This document shows positions 1 to 7,457 of a stretch of 15,652 bases of DNA, piece by piece; position 1 is the stretch's first letter, and each line of letters opens with the position of its first letter. A model generated the notes under the pieces. The model made no database searches. It saw only the letters and a program-made list of their open reading frames with translations, and was not told the origin of the DNA. The translations under genes and the position numbers were made by a program. This DNA comes from JBOGUF01 sp050696075 (lineage in GTDB: Bacteria; Chloroflexota; Chloroflexia; Thermomicrobiales; UBA6265). The DNA is taken from NCBI GenBank assembly GCA_050696075.1, contig JBOGUF010000127.1, positions 1 to 15,652 on the forward strand. Reading direction: 5' to 3'.

Positions 1-1753
1 GGTCGATATTGCGCAGCCGCTGCCACCAGCGGGCGCCGTCGACCTTGGCCGCGTCGAAGTACTCGCTGTTGATGCTGAGCAGCCCGCCTAGAAAGATCAG
101 GAAGGCGAAGGCGCTGACAAAGGGGAATCCCACGCCGACGATCGCCCAGATTGCCGTTTCGTCCTCACCCAGCCAGGCACGCTGAAACCGGCTCATCCCC
201 ATCGAGCCCAAGAGCTGGTTGAGCAGCCCTGTGCCGGGGTCGTAGACCTGGCGCCACATCAGGACGAAGACGAGATCCGGCACGACCGCCGGCAGGACAA
301 AGAGGGTGCGGAAGACGTACTGGTGGAAGCTGTTCTTGAGCCAAAATACGAGCTCGGCCACCAAGAGGGGAATGGTGATCGTCTTCAGCACGCTGCTGCC
401 GACGATGATGGCCATGTTGGTGATGCCGGTCCGGAAGTAGCGATCCTCGAAGATCACGTCGCGGTAGTTATCCAGTCCCACGAACTCGGTGACGTTACGC
501 AGGCTGAAGGTGGTCAGCGAATAGTAGAAGGCGAGCCCGGCCGGGTAGTAGCTGAAGAGGATGATCAGGGCGATGCCTGGCAACAGCAAGAGATAAGCGG
601 CACGCGCCCGCCGCGCGTCGCGGACTTGCCGCTTGGCCGTCAGCCGCCACGGCTCGACCGCGACGACCACCGCCGCCACCACCGCCAGGACCAGTACGCC
701 GTTGAACGCCAGCCAGGCGGTGCGGAGCTGACCGCCGAGCCGGGCCGCCCCGAGTGCGTCCGTGTGCAATGTCAGCCACGATCCCTCGCGCGGCACGACC
801 AGGAACTCGGATGCAGTTGCGGCCAGGGGCAGCATCGCTTCGAGGTCGGCGCCCGCAACCGGCTCCGTGAGTTGAAGACTGCCCGCTTCGTTGACCGCCG
901 CCAGGTTGCCGCGCGAATCGCCGGCGAAGGCGGTCGCCGTCTCCGCGTCGAACGCCAGACCGCGCACCGGGAAGAGGCCGACCCCGACCGCCCAGATCTC
1001 ATGGCCCTGGCCGTCGAAGAGTGTCAGGTGCCCCTCCTCGGTCCCTGCCAGGATGCGTTCCTCTCCCGCATCGCCGAAGACGCGCGTGATCGGGTGATCG
1101 AGCGTCACTTCCCAGGCCGCCTCCGCCGCGCCTGGCTGGACGAGACCGACCCGCGAGTCGGCGGTGCCGAAGAGCGCGCCGTCGCCGTACGCGGCCACGG
1201 CGCTGATCGGGAAGAAGATCTGGGCCGATGACGTGGCATCCCCCGCGGCTGTCGGGAAGTGGCTGACGAAGTACCGTTCGCCGTACGCGCCGACGCCGTG
1301 CCCGACGAAGAGACCGCCCGCGTCCGGCACGGCCAGTCCGACGACTCGCCCCTCGACCTGGAGCGTGCGCCGCGGTGCCAGCGCGCCGTCCAACACATGG
1401 ACGACGCCGTCCGACGTGCCGGCATAGACCTCGCCCCCATCTGCCGACGCCGCGATCGCGCCGACAACCTTGTCGAACCGCGTCCGGGCGACGTCTTCAC
1501 CGCCCTCGGAGAGAATCAGCTCGTTGTCGCGCGTGGCGACCAGTACCCGCCCCTCGCCGGCTGCCGCTGCCAGCACCACGCGCTCGCTCGTTCCCCGCGC
1601 GGCGGTCGTCAGCGCATCGCCCGCCAGGCGATCCGTGGCGAACCAAAACGCCAGGTTCCCGGCGACCGCGACGACGGCCAGCGCCACGAGCGCGCGCCGG
1701 GCGATTCGGTTCCATCGCCCGGCGGCGGCCAATAGATCAGGGTATCGAGCCAT
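1..1753 (-). CDS. Sugar ABC transporter permease (MalF/UgpA type) with N-terminal beta-propeller fusion, 3' end outside window
   Basis: Read leftward from the ATG at 1753-1751, this frame is open for 584 codons to the window edge. Residues about 21-41 are a membrane helix. Residues about 50-340 hold some seven beta-rich repeats of 30-40 residues with recurring strand-Gly-Asp patterns (for example AGTSDGVVHVLDG and AGTEEGHLTLFDG), like a WD40/PQQ-type propeller. A second helix follows at about 345-368, then a basic linker (KRQVRDARRARA), then the ordinary permease core starting near residue 385 (AAYLLLLPGIALIILFSYY). The core contains VGLDNYRDVIF and, at the edge, the EAA-loop signature YFDAAKVDGARWWQRL that contacts the ATPase. 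The function is the membrane channel of a family 1 sugar importer, paired with the binding protein just upstream; a MalG-type partner should follow to the left. Topology predicts the propeller outside the membrane. The permease assignment is firm; propeller identity rests on repeat pattern only, and its role is unknown. Confidence 0.85.
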   Translation of the reverse strand, partial: MARYPDLLAAAGRWNRIARRALVALAVVAVAGNLAFWFATDRLAGDALTTAARGTSERVVLAAAAGEGRVLVATRDNELILSEGGEDVARTRFDKVVGAIAASADGGEVYAGTSDGVVHVLDGALAPRRTLQVEGRVVGLAVPDAGGLFVGHGVGAYGERYFVSHFPTAAGDATSSAQIFFPISAVAAYGDGALFGTADSRVGLVQPGAAEAAWEVTLDHPITRVFGDAGEERILAGTEEGHLTLFDGQGHEIWAVGVGLFPVRGLAFDAETATAFAGDSRGNLAAVNEAGSLQLTEPVAGADLEAMLPLAATASEFLVVPREGSWLTLHTDALGAARLGGQLRTAWLAFNGVLVLAVVAAVVVAVEPWRLTAKRQVRDARRARAAYLLLLPGIALIILFSYYPAGLAFYYSLTTFSLRNVTEFVGLDNYRDVIFEDRYFRTGITNMAIIVGSSVLKTITIPLLVAELVFWLKNSFHQYVFRTLFVLPAVVPDLVFVLMWRQVYDPGTGLLNQLLGSMGMSRFQRAWLGEDETAIWAIVGVGFPFVSAFAFLIFLGGLLSINSEYFDAAKVDGARWWQRLRNID

Positions 1754-1766
1754 GGTCCTCTCAGGC

Positions 1767-1979
1767 GGCGTTAGGCGCTAGGCATTAGGGAGCCCCTGGG
1801 GCCTGTCTGCACCCCGTCATGCTGAGGCATCGAAGCATCCCCGCGCGAAGCGCAAACGGTTCGGCTTCGCCGGGGGATGCCCTTCGGTTCCTCAGGGCGT
1901 GCTTCGGCTTCGCCTCAACAGGACGGAGCTTGGCAAACACGGCCTAACGCCTAGGCACTAACGCCTAACGCCTAACGCC
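1767..1979. repeat. MITE-like repeat element with 23-bp imperfect terminal inverted repeats and TAACGCC heptamers
   Basis: The left arm 1767-1789 and the right arm 1943-1965 are inverted copies matching at 19 of 23 positions. The right arm runs into three tandem heptamers TAACGCC (1959-1965, 1966-1972, 1973-1979). Inside sits a copy of a second dispersed element (1808-1935). The block occupies nearly all of the gap between the binding-protein stop and the permease start, and the final bases of the heptamer array form part of the binding protein's TAG stop (complement of 1979-1981). No transposase is present, so any mobility would be in trans. As a strong hairpin between a binding-protein gene and its permease it could also stabilise the upstream mRNA or damp downstream expression; that is inference. 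Confidence 0.7.
1808..1935 (+). repeat. Dispersed palindromic repeat, copy A (CGTCATGCTGAGG family)
   Basis: It starts TGCACCCCGTCATGCTGAGG and ends with GGACGGAGCTTGGCA, which read inversely has a similar terminus. Between lie a short arm (CATCGAAGCATCCCC), a core with GCGCGAAGCGC and GGCTTCGCC, and a longer arm (GATGCCCTTCGGTTCCTCAG). The same modules recur at 7653-7792 and 15088-15248. It is non-coding and nested inside the 1767-1979 element. Confidence 0.8.
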
Positions 1980-3553
1980 TACGTCCCTGGTTGCCGGGCC
2001 GGGTCGTCGAGATCCGCCTGCGTCAGGCCGGCCAGCTCGATGATGGCGTCCAGGTTGTCGGTGAAGTAGGCCTGCAACTCGGCGCCGTAGTCCTCCGGCG
2101 AGAGGTCGCCTTCCAGCGCCCGCTTGAAGAGACCGCGCAGATCCTGATGGATCGTCGTGTCGCCGCTGCTGGTCCAGGCGCCGTTGTAGTTGATCTCGGC
2201 GTTACCCAGCAGCGTGACGTCGTCGAAGAGACCCGCGAACTCGGCCGGCAGCTCCACGCCCTCGACCTCGACCGGGCCGGCAGGGCTGAACTCGCCGCTC
2301 GCCACGTACCCTTCAAGATAGGGGGTGTAACCGACCGCTGAGAGCCAGAACATCAGGAAGTCGAGGGCGATGTCGGTCTGCTCCTGGCTCTTGTTGACGA
2401 TGCTGAGGTACTCCCCGGAGGCCGACTCGACGCTACGCACCGGTGACTTGACCAGCTCGCCCTCCATGGCTGGGTTCTCGAACGTGCCCCACTCGAAGGT
2501 GCTGACGCTGCCCGCTTCAATGCCCAGTTCCTCCAGCCGCTCGGGACTGAGCGATTCGAGGTCCCGGCGGAGGGTCGACAGGGTCCAGGTGCCGCTCGGC
2601 ATGATGGCGACCTGTTGCTGCAAAAATGGCGAGTAGGGGTCTTGGATGACGAAAAAGTCGCCGGTGGCGTATTGCGGGAAGACGGCCGACATGTTCTTGA
2701 CGATCTCGGCAATCTCCGGCGTGTCGTAGCGGAGCTCGCCCTCGCGAATGCCCCGGTAGAAGCGCTGCGGGTTGTAGGTATAGCTGAAGTGGAGGAACGG
2801 GTCGGTCGGGTCGTAGGTGAAGGCGTCGTCGAGGGTAGGGTCGTAGTTCCAATCGCCCGATTGGGCGCGGACCGATTCGACCCAGTGCGTGTGGTACTGG
2901 TCGAAGTAGACCTCGGCGAACCACTGTGGGATCTGGTAGTCGAAGTTGCCGGCAATCGGGGTGATGCCGGCCGCTTGCAGCTTAGCGCAGACGTCGGTGA
3001 ATTGAGTCCAGGTGGTCGGCGGCTCGACGCCGGCCTGGGTGAACAGGTCCTTGTTGTAGAACCAATTGATGTGGACCGACTGGGTGGCGACCATGATCCG
3101 CTCGCCGAGGGCGTTGACCTCGCGCAGAAAGTCGAAGTTGAGGTCCTGGTCCCAGCGGTTGCCGGTGTAGGGGTTGGTCGTGCCGCGGTACTGGTCGAGG
3201 TTGGCGTAGCCGCGATAGCTGGAGAGGTAATTGCCGGAGACGATGTCGAGCCGGGCGTCGCCGGCGGCTAATTGCGTGCCGAGGTAGGCCGTGTAGTCCG
3301 CCGGTTCCCAGTCCTGGATTTCCCAGACCAGCTCAACACCGGGCTGCTGCTCGTTGTAGGCGGTGGTGAGCGCCTGCTGGGCCTCCTCCGGCGGGTTGGC
3401 GCTGACCGCGATCACGAGCTGCCCCTCGTATTGCGTGCCCTGGGCCGCGGCGCGGGAAATGCGCCGGCCGGGGCCTAGGGCCATGCCGGCGGTGAGGCCC
3501 GCACCTGTGCCGATGAGATGCCGCCGCGTCACCTGTCGATTCATCCGATCCAT
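1979..3553 (-). CDS. Extracellular sugar-binding protein of an ABC importer, Tat-exported
   Basis: This 524-residue protein has the size and layout of family 1 extracellular solute-binding proteins. The N-terminus is a twin-arginine signal: TRRHLIG followed by a mildly hydrophobic, Gly/Ala-rich stretch and an AAAQ processing region near residue 37. No lipobox cysteine is seen, so it is probably released or held by the transporter. The mature part begins with QLVIAVSANPPEEAQQALTTAYNEQQPGVELVWEIQDW, typical of the first lobe. Its role is to capture a sugar or oligosaccharide outside the membrane and deliver it to the permease encoded 225 bases downstream. The start at 3553 is favoured because AAGGAGGAG (complement of 3562-3570) lies about 8 bases before it; a second ATG is three codons in. 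The ligand cannot be read from the sequence. The stop codon is formed at the edge of a heptamer repeat. Confidence 0.92.
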   Translation of the reverse strand: MDRMNRQVTRRHLIGTGAGLTAGMALGPGRRISRAAAQGTQYEGQLVIAVSANPPEEAQQALTTAYNEQQPGVELVWEIQDWEPADYTAYLGTQLAAGDARLDIVSGNYLSSYRGYANLDQYRGTTNPYTGNRWDQDLNFDFLREVNALGERIMVATQSVHINWFYNKDLFTQAGVEPPTTWTQFTDVCAKLQAAGITPIAGNFDYQIPQWFAEVYFDQYHTHWVESVRAQSGDWNYDPTLDDAFTYDPTDPFLHFSYTYNPQRFYRGIREGELRYDTPEIAEIVKNMSAVFPQYATGDFFVIQDPYSPFLQQQVAIMPSGTWTLSTLRRDLESLSPERLEELGIEAGSVSTFEWGTFENPAMEGELVKSPVRSVESASGEYLSIVNKSQEQTDIALDFLMFWLSAVGYTPYLEGYVASGEFSPAGPVEVEGVELPAEFAGLFDDVTLLGNAEINYNGAWTSSGDTTIHQDLRGLFKRALEGDLSPEDYGAELQAYFTDNLDAIIELAGLTQADLDDPARQPGT

Positions 3554-3578
3554 CGTGCCGTCTCCTCCTTACACACTT

Positions 3579-3631
3579 GGCCCGTCTCGGGCCGCATCGA
3601 ACGGTGAGGCCGGGGCGATCCCACGATCGCC
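3579..3631. promoter_or_regulatory. Two consecutive perfect inverted repeats between regulator and binding-protein genes
   Basis: GGCCCG/CGGGCC (3579-3584 and 3588-3593, 3-base spacer) and GGCGATC/GATCGCC (3614-3620 and 3625-3631, 4-base spacer) lie in the 106-base gap between the regulator stop (3660) and the binding-protein start (3553), the first about 10 bases upstream of the ribosome binding site. They could be RNA hairpins (attenuator, processing or partial terminator; no T-run follows) or DNA operators. No convincing sigma70 promoter is visible in the gap, so read-through from the regulator is possible. Confidence 0.45.
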
Positions 3632-3659
3632 GAGTCGCCATGGTCGAGCGGGCGTCCTC

Positions 3660-4415
3660 CTACGAAAGTGGCGTCCGCGCCGCCCGAGGCGGTCCCAGGT
3701 GGAAGCGATGGCCGGCGGCGATCATGTCGTGCATCGCGCCGGCCGTGTATCGGACGTGTTGACCCATCGCGTCGCCGGCGGCGTCGACGTCGCCGCGGGC
3801 GATGGCTTCGGCGATGGCGACGTGCTGCTCGCCGGCGTCCGGTAGCCGGCCGGCGACGCCGACCGCGAGCAGGAGTCCTTGCGAAAGGATTTCCCGCACG
3901 GCGCCGATGATCGTGGCGAGATAGGGGTTGCCAGCAGCGTCGCAGACCGCTTGATGGAGGCGGTTGTCGCCATCCGCGAAGCTGGTCAGGTCGCCGTCGC
4001 GTGCCGCGCGCCGCGAATCCTCCGCCGCCGCGATGATGGCCAGGGCCTGCTCCGCGGATCGGCGCGCGGCCGCGTGGTGGGCGGCGAGCACCTCCATCGG
4101 CTCCCGCAGCTCGAAGAGGGCGAGCAGCGATTCCTCGTCGGGCGTCGCCGAGAGGATCAATGCCCGTGAGATCGAGGGCACGGGGTTGGCCGAGATGTAG
4201 TTGCCACTCCCCTGCCGCGCCTCCACCAGCCCCATCGAGGCCAGCACCTTCAGCGCCTCGCGTACCACCCCGCGGCTCACCCCGAAGGACTCGCCAAGCT
4301 CCCGCTCGGTCGGCAGCCGCTGCCCCGGCGTCAGCGCGCCGGAGCGGATCCCGTCGTGGATTTGCTCGACCACCTGCTCATAGGAGCGGGTAACGAGGAC
4401 GGAGCGAAACGTCAT
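3660..4415 (-). CDS. GntR/FadR-family transcriptional regulator with FCD domain
   Basis: The protein has 251 residues, normal for the family. The N-terminal winged helix (about 10-75) carries the GntR signature: IHDGIRSGALTPGQRLPTER, then FGVSRGVVREALKVLASMGLVE and the wing ARQGSGNYIS. The C-terminal FCD all-helical domain (about 95-235) shows the expected metal or ligand set, Asp150 and His154 (DGDNRLHQAV), His198 (GEQHVAIAEAI) and His220 (GQHVRYT). Members typically bind an organic acid or sugar acid and release an operator. Being encoded directly upstream of the sugar importer on the same strand, it probably controls that operon and itself. AGGGAG lies just before the ATG at 4415, with short spacing. 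The effector is unknown. Confidence 0.93.
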   Translation of the reverse strand: MTFRSVLVTRSYEQVVEQIHDGIRSGALTPGQRLPTERELGESFGVSRGVVREALKVLASMGLVEARQGSGNYISANPVPSISRALILSATPDEESLLALFELREPMEVLAAHHAAARRSAEQALAIIAAAEDSRRAARDGDLTSFADGDNRLHQAVCDAAGNPYLATIIGAVREILSQGLLLAVGVAGRLPDAGEQHVAIAEAIARGDVDAAGDAMGQHVRYTAGAMHDMIAAGHRFHLGPPRAARTPLS

Positions 4416-4445
4416 GGTCTCCCTAACATTGGCACGGTCATCAAG

Positions 4446-4491
4446 TTATCGGACCAATTCCAAGGGTATCGAGTCGCTGAGGATGTGTCAA
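4446..4491 (-). promoter_or_regulatory. Predicted regulator promoter with FadR-like operator
   Basis: On the minus strand TTGACA (complement of 4486-4491) is followed after 17 bases by TACCCT (complement of 4463-4468), a perfect -35 with a weak -10. Immediately downstream lies TTGGTCCGATAA (complement of 4446-4457), whose GGTCCGA core matches the half-site of the classical FadR operator. A related copy in the other orientation, TTGGACCGATGC, occurs at 4501-4512 by the neighbouring gene end. Placement over the start of transcription fits negative autoregulation by the GntR protein. Confidence 0.5.
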
Positions 4492-4512
4492 GAGGAGGAG
4501 TTGGACCGATGC

Positions 4513-4896
4513 TCAGAAGCGCGCCAGTGCTTTGACATCGGAAATCAGGCGAGCGAGTGCCGGCCACGCCGATTTCGCCGGCGCATGGACGCCGGCTTTG
4601 GAGGCCGCGGCGTCAATGACGGCGCTCCACGCGGGGTGCTCGGCGGCCGCCACGCGCTGGGCATGGTCGAGTTGGATGCCGACGACTTCGTCGGTCTCCG
4701 GGTCGAGCCGGAGCGCGACGTAATCGGCCGGAGTCCAATCCAGCGGGTGAATGATGGCCGGTCGGCCGGTGCCGCCGAAGGCTACGGTCAACTCATCGGC
4801 GAACGGGTTGTAGGCCAGTTCCATGGCGGCCAAGTCGAGCGCGGCCGCATCGGGCCAGTGGTAGACGATGTCGGGAGGGGGGTGAATCAGGGCCAT
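4513..4896 (-). CDS. Small DUF2283-like protein, paralogue 2 (candidate antitoxin)
   Basis: This 127-residue protein aligns along its length with the gene just upstream. Shared blocks are an N-terminal WPD motif, YNPFADELTVAF (YDPVTDCLLVAF in the paralogue), and DYVALRLDPETDEVVGIQLDH followed by a helical tail with HPAW. The pattern of an acidic turn, a strand and a VVGI strand resembles DUF2283-type proteins, though I cannot confirm the family. The frame extends upstream to 5115, but the ATG at 4896 is chosen because GGAG lies about 8 bases before it and it aligns exactly with the paralogue's start; an ATG at 4935 is the alternative. The protein is acidic and soluble with no membrane segment. 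If the nuclease-like gene upstream is a toxin, this would be a second partner or immunity copy; that is inference. Confidence 0.75.
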   Translation of the reverse strand: MALIHPPPDIVYHWPDAAALDLAAMELAYNPFADELTVAFGGTGRPAIIHPLDWTPADYVALRLDPETDEVVGIQLDHAQRVAAAEHPAWSAVIDAAASKAGVHAPAKSAWPALARLISDVKALARF

Positions 4897-4960
4897 TTTG
4901 TCTGCTCCGCGCGCTTGATCCGAATAGCGAGTCATCACAGTATCCCGAAGACCGCATCTT

Positions 4961-5335
4961 TCAAGGTCGGACCAGCGCCAACACATCGTCGATGAAAGCG
5001 GCGATGGCCGAGTAATCGGCTGGGCTGGCACGCATGAACGTGCGCGTGCCAGCGACTTCAACGAGCCGTCGCCAGGACGGATGGCGATTAAGCGCGACGG
5101 TATTGACGTCTTCAATCACGATGCCGACGACCTCCGCCGTGTCCAGGGCAAGACGCAAGGCCACGTAACCGTGATCGTCGGTGTCAAGGTAGAGGTGTTC
5201 GGCCGGACGAGTCGGGTCGAAAGCGACAAGCAGGCAATCGGTGACGGGGTCGTAGTCAAGCTCGGCCCTGGCCGGCAAGGACTCGATGTCTGGCCACCAC
5301 GGTTGTAGGTCGGCTCGATAACTGGTTACGGCCAT
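4961..5335 (-). CDS. Small DUF2283-like protein, paralogue 1 (candidate antitoxin)
   Basis: The protein has 124 residues, with a GGGGAG ribosome binding site about 9 bases before the ATG at 5335. Main motifs are WWPDIESLPARAELDYDPVTD, then LLVAFD, then YVALRLALDTAEVVGIVIEDV, NRHPSW, and an amphipathic C-terminal helix (AIAAFIDDVLALVRP). The start lies within the last codons of the nuclease-like gene (ATGGCCGTAA, 10-base overlap), so the two are probably translationally coupled. The next gene is a paralogue 64 bases downstream, evidence of a tandem duplication. There is no signal peptide, no helix-turn-helix and no cysteine cluster. An antitoxin role is suggested by the coupling and by my recollection that DUF2283 proteins sit beside small BECR-type proteins; it is not shown by the sequence. 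Confidence 0.8.
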   Translation of the reverse strand: MAVTSYRADLQPWWPDIESLPARAELDYDPVTDCLLVAFDPTRPAEHLYLDTDDHGYVALRLALDTAEVVGIVIEDVNTVALNRHPSWRRLVEVAGTRTFMRASPADYSAIAAFIDDVLALVRP

Positions 5336-5648
5336 CGATGAGACTCCCCTGGTTTCAGATTGCGGCAGCGGAACGCGGTGACAATTGTCCCACCCGTTGC
5401 GTCATATTCTACGCAGACCTTCAAGTAGCGCCGCGGCTTGCCGTCCGCTGTCCAGTCGATGATGCGATAGACGTGTTCCCGGTTCGAGTCAGTCGCATCG
5501 CCCTTGACGAGGTCGGGGTAGGCGACTGTCGCGAGGATCAGCGCTCGATCTGGAATGATCTCGGTATGGCGTCGAGCAATGTGACGCCAACCAGCCTCGG
5601 TCAGTATGACCGTTCGTCCCCACCGATCGACCGTCTCACCAGCTCCAT
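5326..5648 (-). CDS. BECR-fold (PBECR-like) nuclease/toxin-like protein, 5' end frame-disrupted or non-canonical start
   Basis: The reading frame ending at TAA (complement of 5326-5328) encodes DRWGRTVILTEAGWRHIARR, HTEIIPDRALILATVAYPDL, a charged middle, then RRYLKVCVEYD, GGTIVTAFRCRNLKPGESHR and WP. This layout (WGR..V.LT..W.HI..RH.E, PD.., YLKV, VTAF) matches small phage-type Barnase-EndoU-ColicinE5-RelE nucleases; candidate active residues are the histidine of RHTE, the lysine of YLKV and the threonine of VTAF. No ATG, GTG or TTG precedes the domain in frame. The ATG at 5648 (MELV..) is one frame off and hits a stop after 15 codons; restoring one base would give a 107-residue protein of expected form. 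Alternatively CTG at 5667 could start it, overlapping the exporter's TGA as CTGA. It may therefore be an inactivated copy. Confidence 0.6.
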
Positions 5649-5663
5649 CGCCGCTTACTAACC

Positions 5664-7457
5664 TCAGTCCGCTGCCCGCCCACCCTGGAATTGCATCGCA
5701 TACAGGTCGGCGTAGTAGCCGCCCTTGGTAACAAGCTCGTCGTGCGTGCCGAGCTCGACGATGCGGCCGTGGTGCATCACCACGACTTTGTCCGCCTCGC
5801 GGATCGTCGAGAGGCGGTGGGCGATGACGAAGGCGGTCCGGCCCTTCAGCAGGCGGCGCAGCGCCTCCTGGATCACCCGCTCGGTCTGGGTGTCGATGCT
5901 GCTCGTCGCCTCATCCAGGATCAGGATGCGTGGGTCGGAGAGGAGCGCCCGCGCAAAGGAGAGCAACTGCCGCTGCCCGACCGAGAGGCTCGCGCCGCGC
6001 TCCTGCACCTCCGTGTCGTACCCGTTCGGTAGGTGCTCGATGAACTCGTGCGCCCCCACGTCGCGCGCCGCCTGCTCGACCTGCGCGTTGCTGGCGTCGG
6101 GCTGCCCAAAGCGGATGTTCTCCCGCACCGTGCCGGCGAAGAGGAAGGTGTCCTGCAACACCACACCCAGTTGCGAACGCAGCGACTCCTGCGTCACCGC
6201 CCGCACGTCGTGCCCGTCGATCGTGATCGCGCCGTCCCAGACGTCGTAGAAGCGCATGAGCAGGTTGACCATCGAACTCTTGCCGGCGCCGGTCTCCCCG
6301 ACGTAGGCAACCGTCTCCCCCGCCGCGACGTGGAGGTCGACGTCGAAGAGCACCTGGGTGGCGCCGTAGCCGAAGGTGACGTCGGTGTAGTCGACCTGGC
6401 CGCTGATCGGCGGCAACTCGTCGGCATCCGGCGCGTCGCGCACCTCCGGCTCGACGTCGAGCACCTCGAAGATCCGCTCGCCCGCGACCATCGCCGCCTG
6501 CAAGGTGGTGTATTGCTGGCTCAAGTCGCGGATCGGCTCGAAGAAGCGGTCGATGAGCGCGATGAAGAGGACCAACTCGCCGAGGGTCAGCCGGGTGTCG
6601 AAGACCAGTTGTCCGCCCAGGTAGAGCAGCAGCGCCGTCGCCGTCGCCCCGATCAGCGACACGATCGGGAAGAGGACCGCCGAGAGTTTCGCCGCCCGCA
6701 CCGAAGCGTTGTAGTTGTTCAGATTGATCTCATCGAAGCGGCGGATATTCGCCGGCTCCCGCGTGAACGCCTGCGAGACGCGCACGCCGGCGATGCTCTC
6801 GGCCAAATTCGCGTTGACGACGCTGATCGTGCGCCGGGTGTCGCGGTAGGTCTCGACCGCGCCCCGCCGCCAGTAGCGCATCACCACCACCATCAGCGGC
6901 AGCGCCAGGTACGCCAGCAGCGCCATCTGCCAGTCGGTGATCAGCATCAGCACGATGATGCCGACCAGCACCAGCACGCTCGAGGCGATGTGGGTAATGC
7001 CGTCGGCAAAGAGTTCCTGGATGACCGAAACGTCGTTCTGGATGCGGGTCATGATCCGCCCGACGCCGCGCTCGTCGATGTAGCGCATGCTCAGCGTTTG
7101 CAGGTGGCGGAACATCTGGTTGCGCAGGTCGAAGACGACCCGGTTGCCCAACCAGGCGGTCTGGTAGAACTGCCCCCAGCTCGCCAGGAAGCGCACCAGC
7201 AGCGTGACGACGAAGGCCGCCCCGAGCACGTTCAGCACCCACAACCGCTCATCCCCGACCACCTCGTCGACCGCGATGGCGAAGAGCTGCGGGATGAGCA
7301 ATTCGCAGACCGTGACCACGAGGATCAGCCCGATCGTGCCGATGAAGCGTTTGCGGTACGGCCCGACGTAGCCGATCAGCCGCCGCGCGATCCGCGCGTC
7401 ATACGCCTTCCCCAACAGGTCGTCGGGGTCCATGTGCTGCATTGGTCCACCACGCAT
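5664..7457 (-). CDS. ABC exporter half-transporter (MsbA/MdlB-like multidrug or lipid exporter)
   Basis: A 597-residue fused membrane-ATPase protein. The six-helix transmembrane domain spans about 35-320, with the coupling region RYIDERGVGRIMTRIQNDV. The nucleotide-binding domain (about 353-590) has Walker A GETGAGKSS (387-395), Q-loop Gln435, signature LSVGQRQ (491-497), Walker B ILILDE with catalytic Glu516, and switch His547, so it should hydrolyse ATP. It acts as a homodimer, or as a heterodimer with a half encoded elsewhere, exporting a lipid, drug or peptide; the substrate cannot be read. No second half-transporter is adjacent. The start is uncertain: ATG at 7457, 7442 (GGTGG just before it) or 7433. 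The stop lies 15 bases from the ATG of the nuclease-like gene, so the exporter may lead a four-gene operon. An in-frame CTG overlaps its stop. Confidence 0.93.
   Translation of the reverse strand: MRGGPMQHMDPDDLLGKAYDARIARRLIGYVGPYRKRFIGTIGLILVVTVCELLIPQLFAIAVDEVVGDERLWVLNVLGAAFVVTLLVRFLASWGQFYQTAWLGNRVVFDLRNQMFRHLQTLSMRYIDERGVGRIMTRIQNDVSVIQELFADGITHIASSVLVLVGIIVLMLITDWQMALLAYLALPLMVVVMRYWRRGAVETYRDTRRTISVVNANLAESIAGVRVSQAFTREPANIRRFDEINLNNYNASVRAAKLSAVLFPIVSLIGATATALLLYLGGQLVFDTRLTLGELVLFIALIDRFFEPIRDLSQQYTTLQAAMVAGERIFEVLDVEPEVRDAPDADELPPISGQVDYTDVTFGYGATQVLFDVDLHVAAGETVAYVGETGAGKSSMVNLLMRFYDVWDGAITIDGHDVRAVTQESLRSQLGVVLQDTFLFAGTVRENIRFGQPDASNAQVEQAARDVGAHEFIEHLPNGYDTEVQERGASLSVGQRQLLSFARALLSDPRILILDEATSSIDTQTERVIQEALRRLLKGRTAFVIAHRLSTIREADKVVVMHHGRIVELGTHDELVTKGGYYADLYAMQFQGGRAAD

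Noticed and set aside
4897..5115. Longer start at 5115 for the second DUF2283-like protein
   Set aside because: It would overlap the upstream paralogue in another frame, and the paralogue alignment places the start at 4896.
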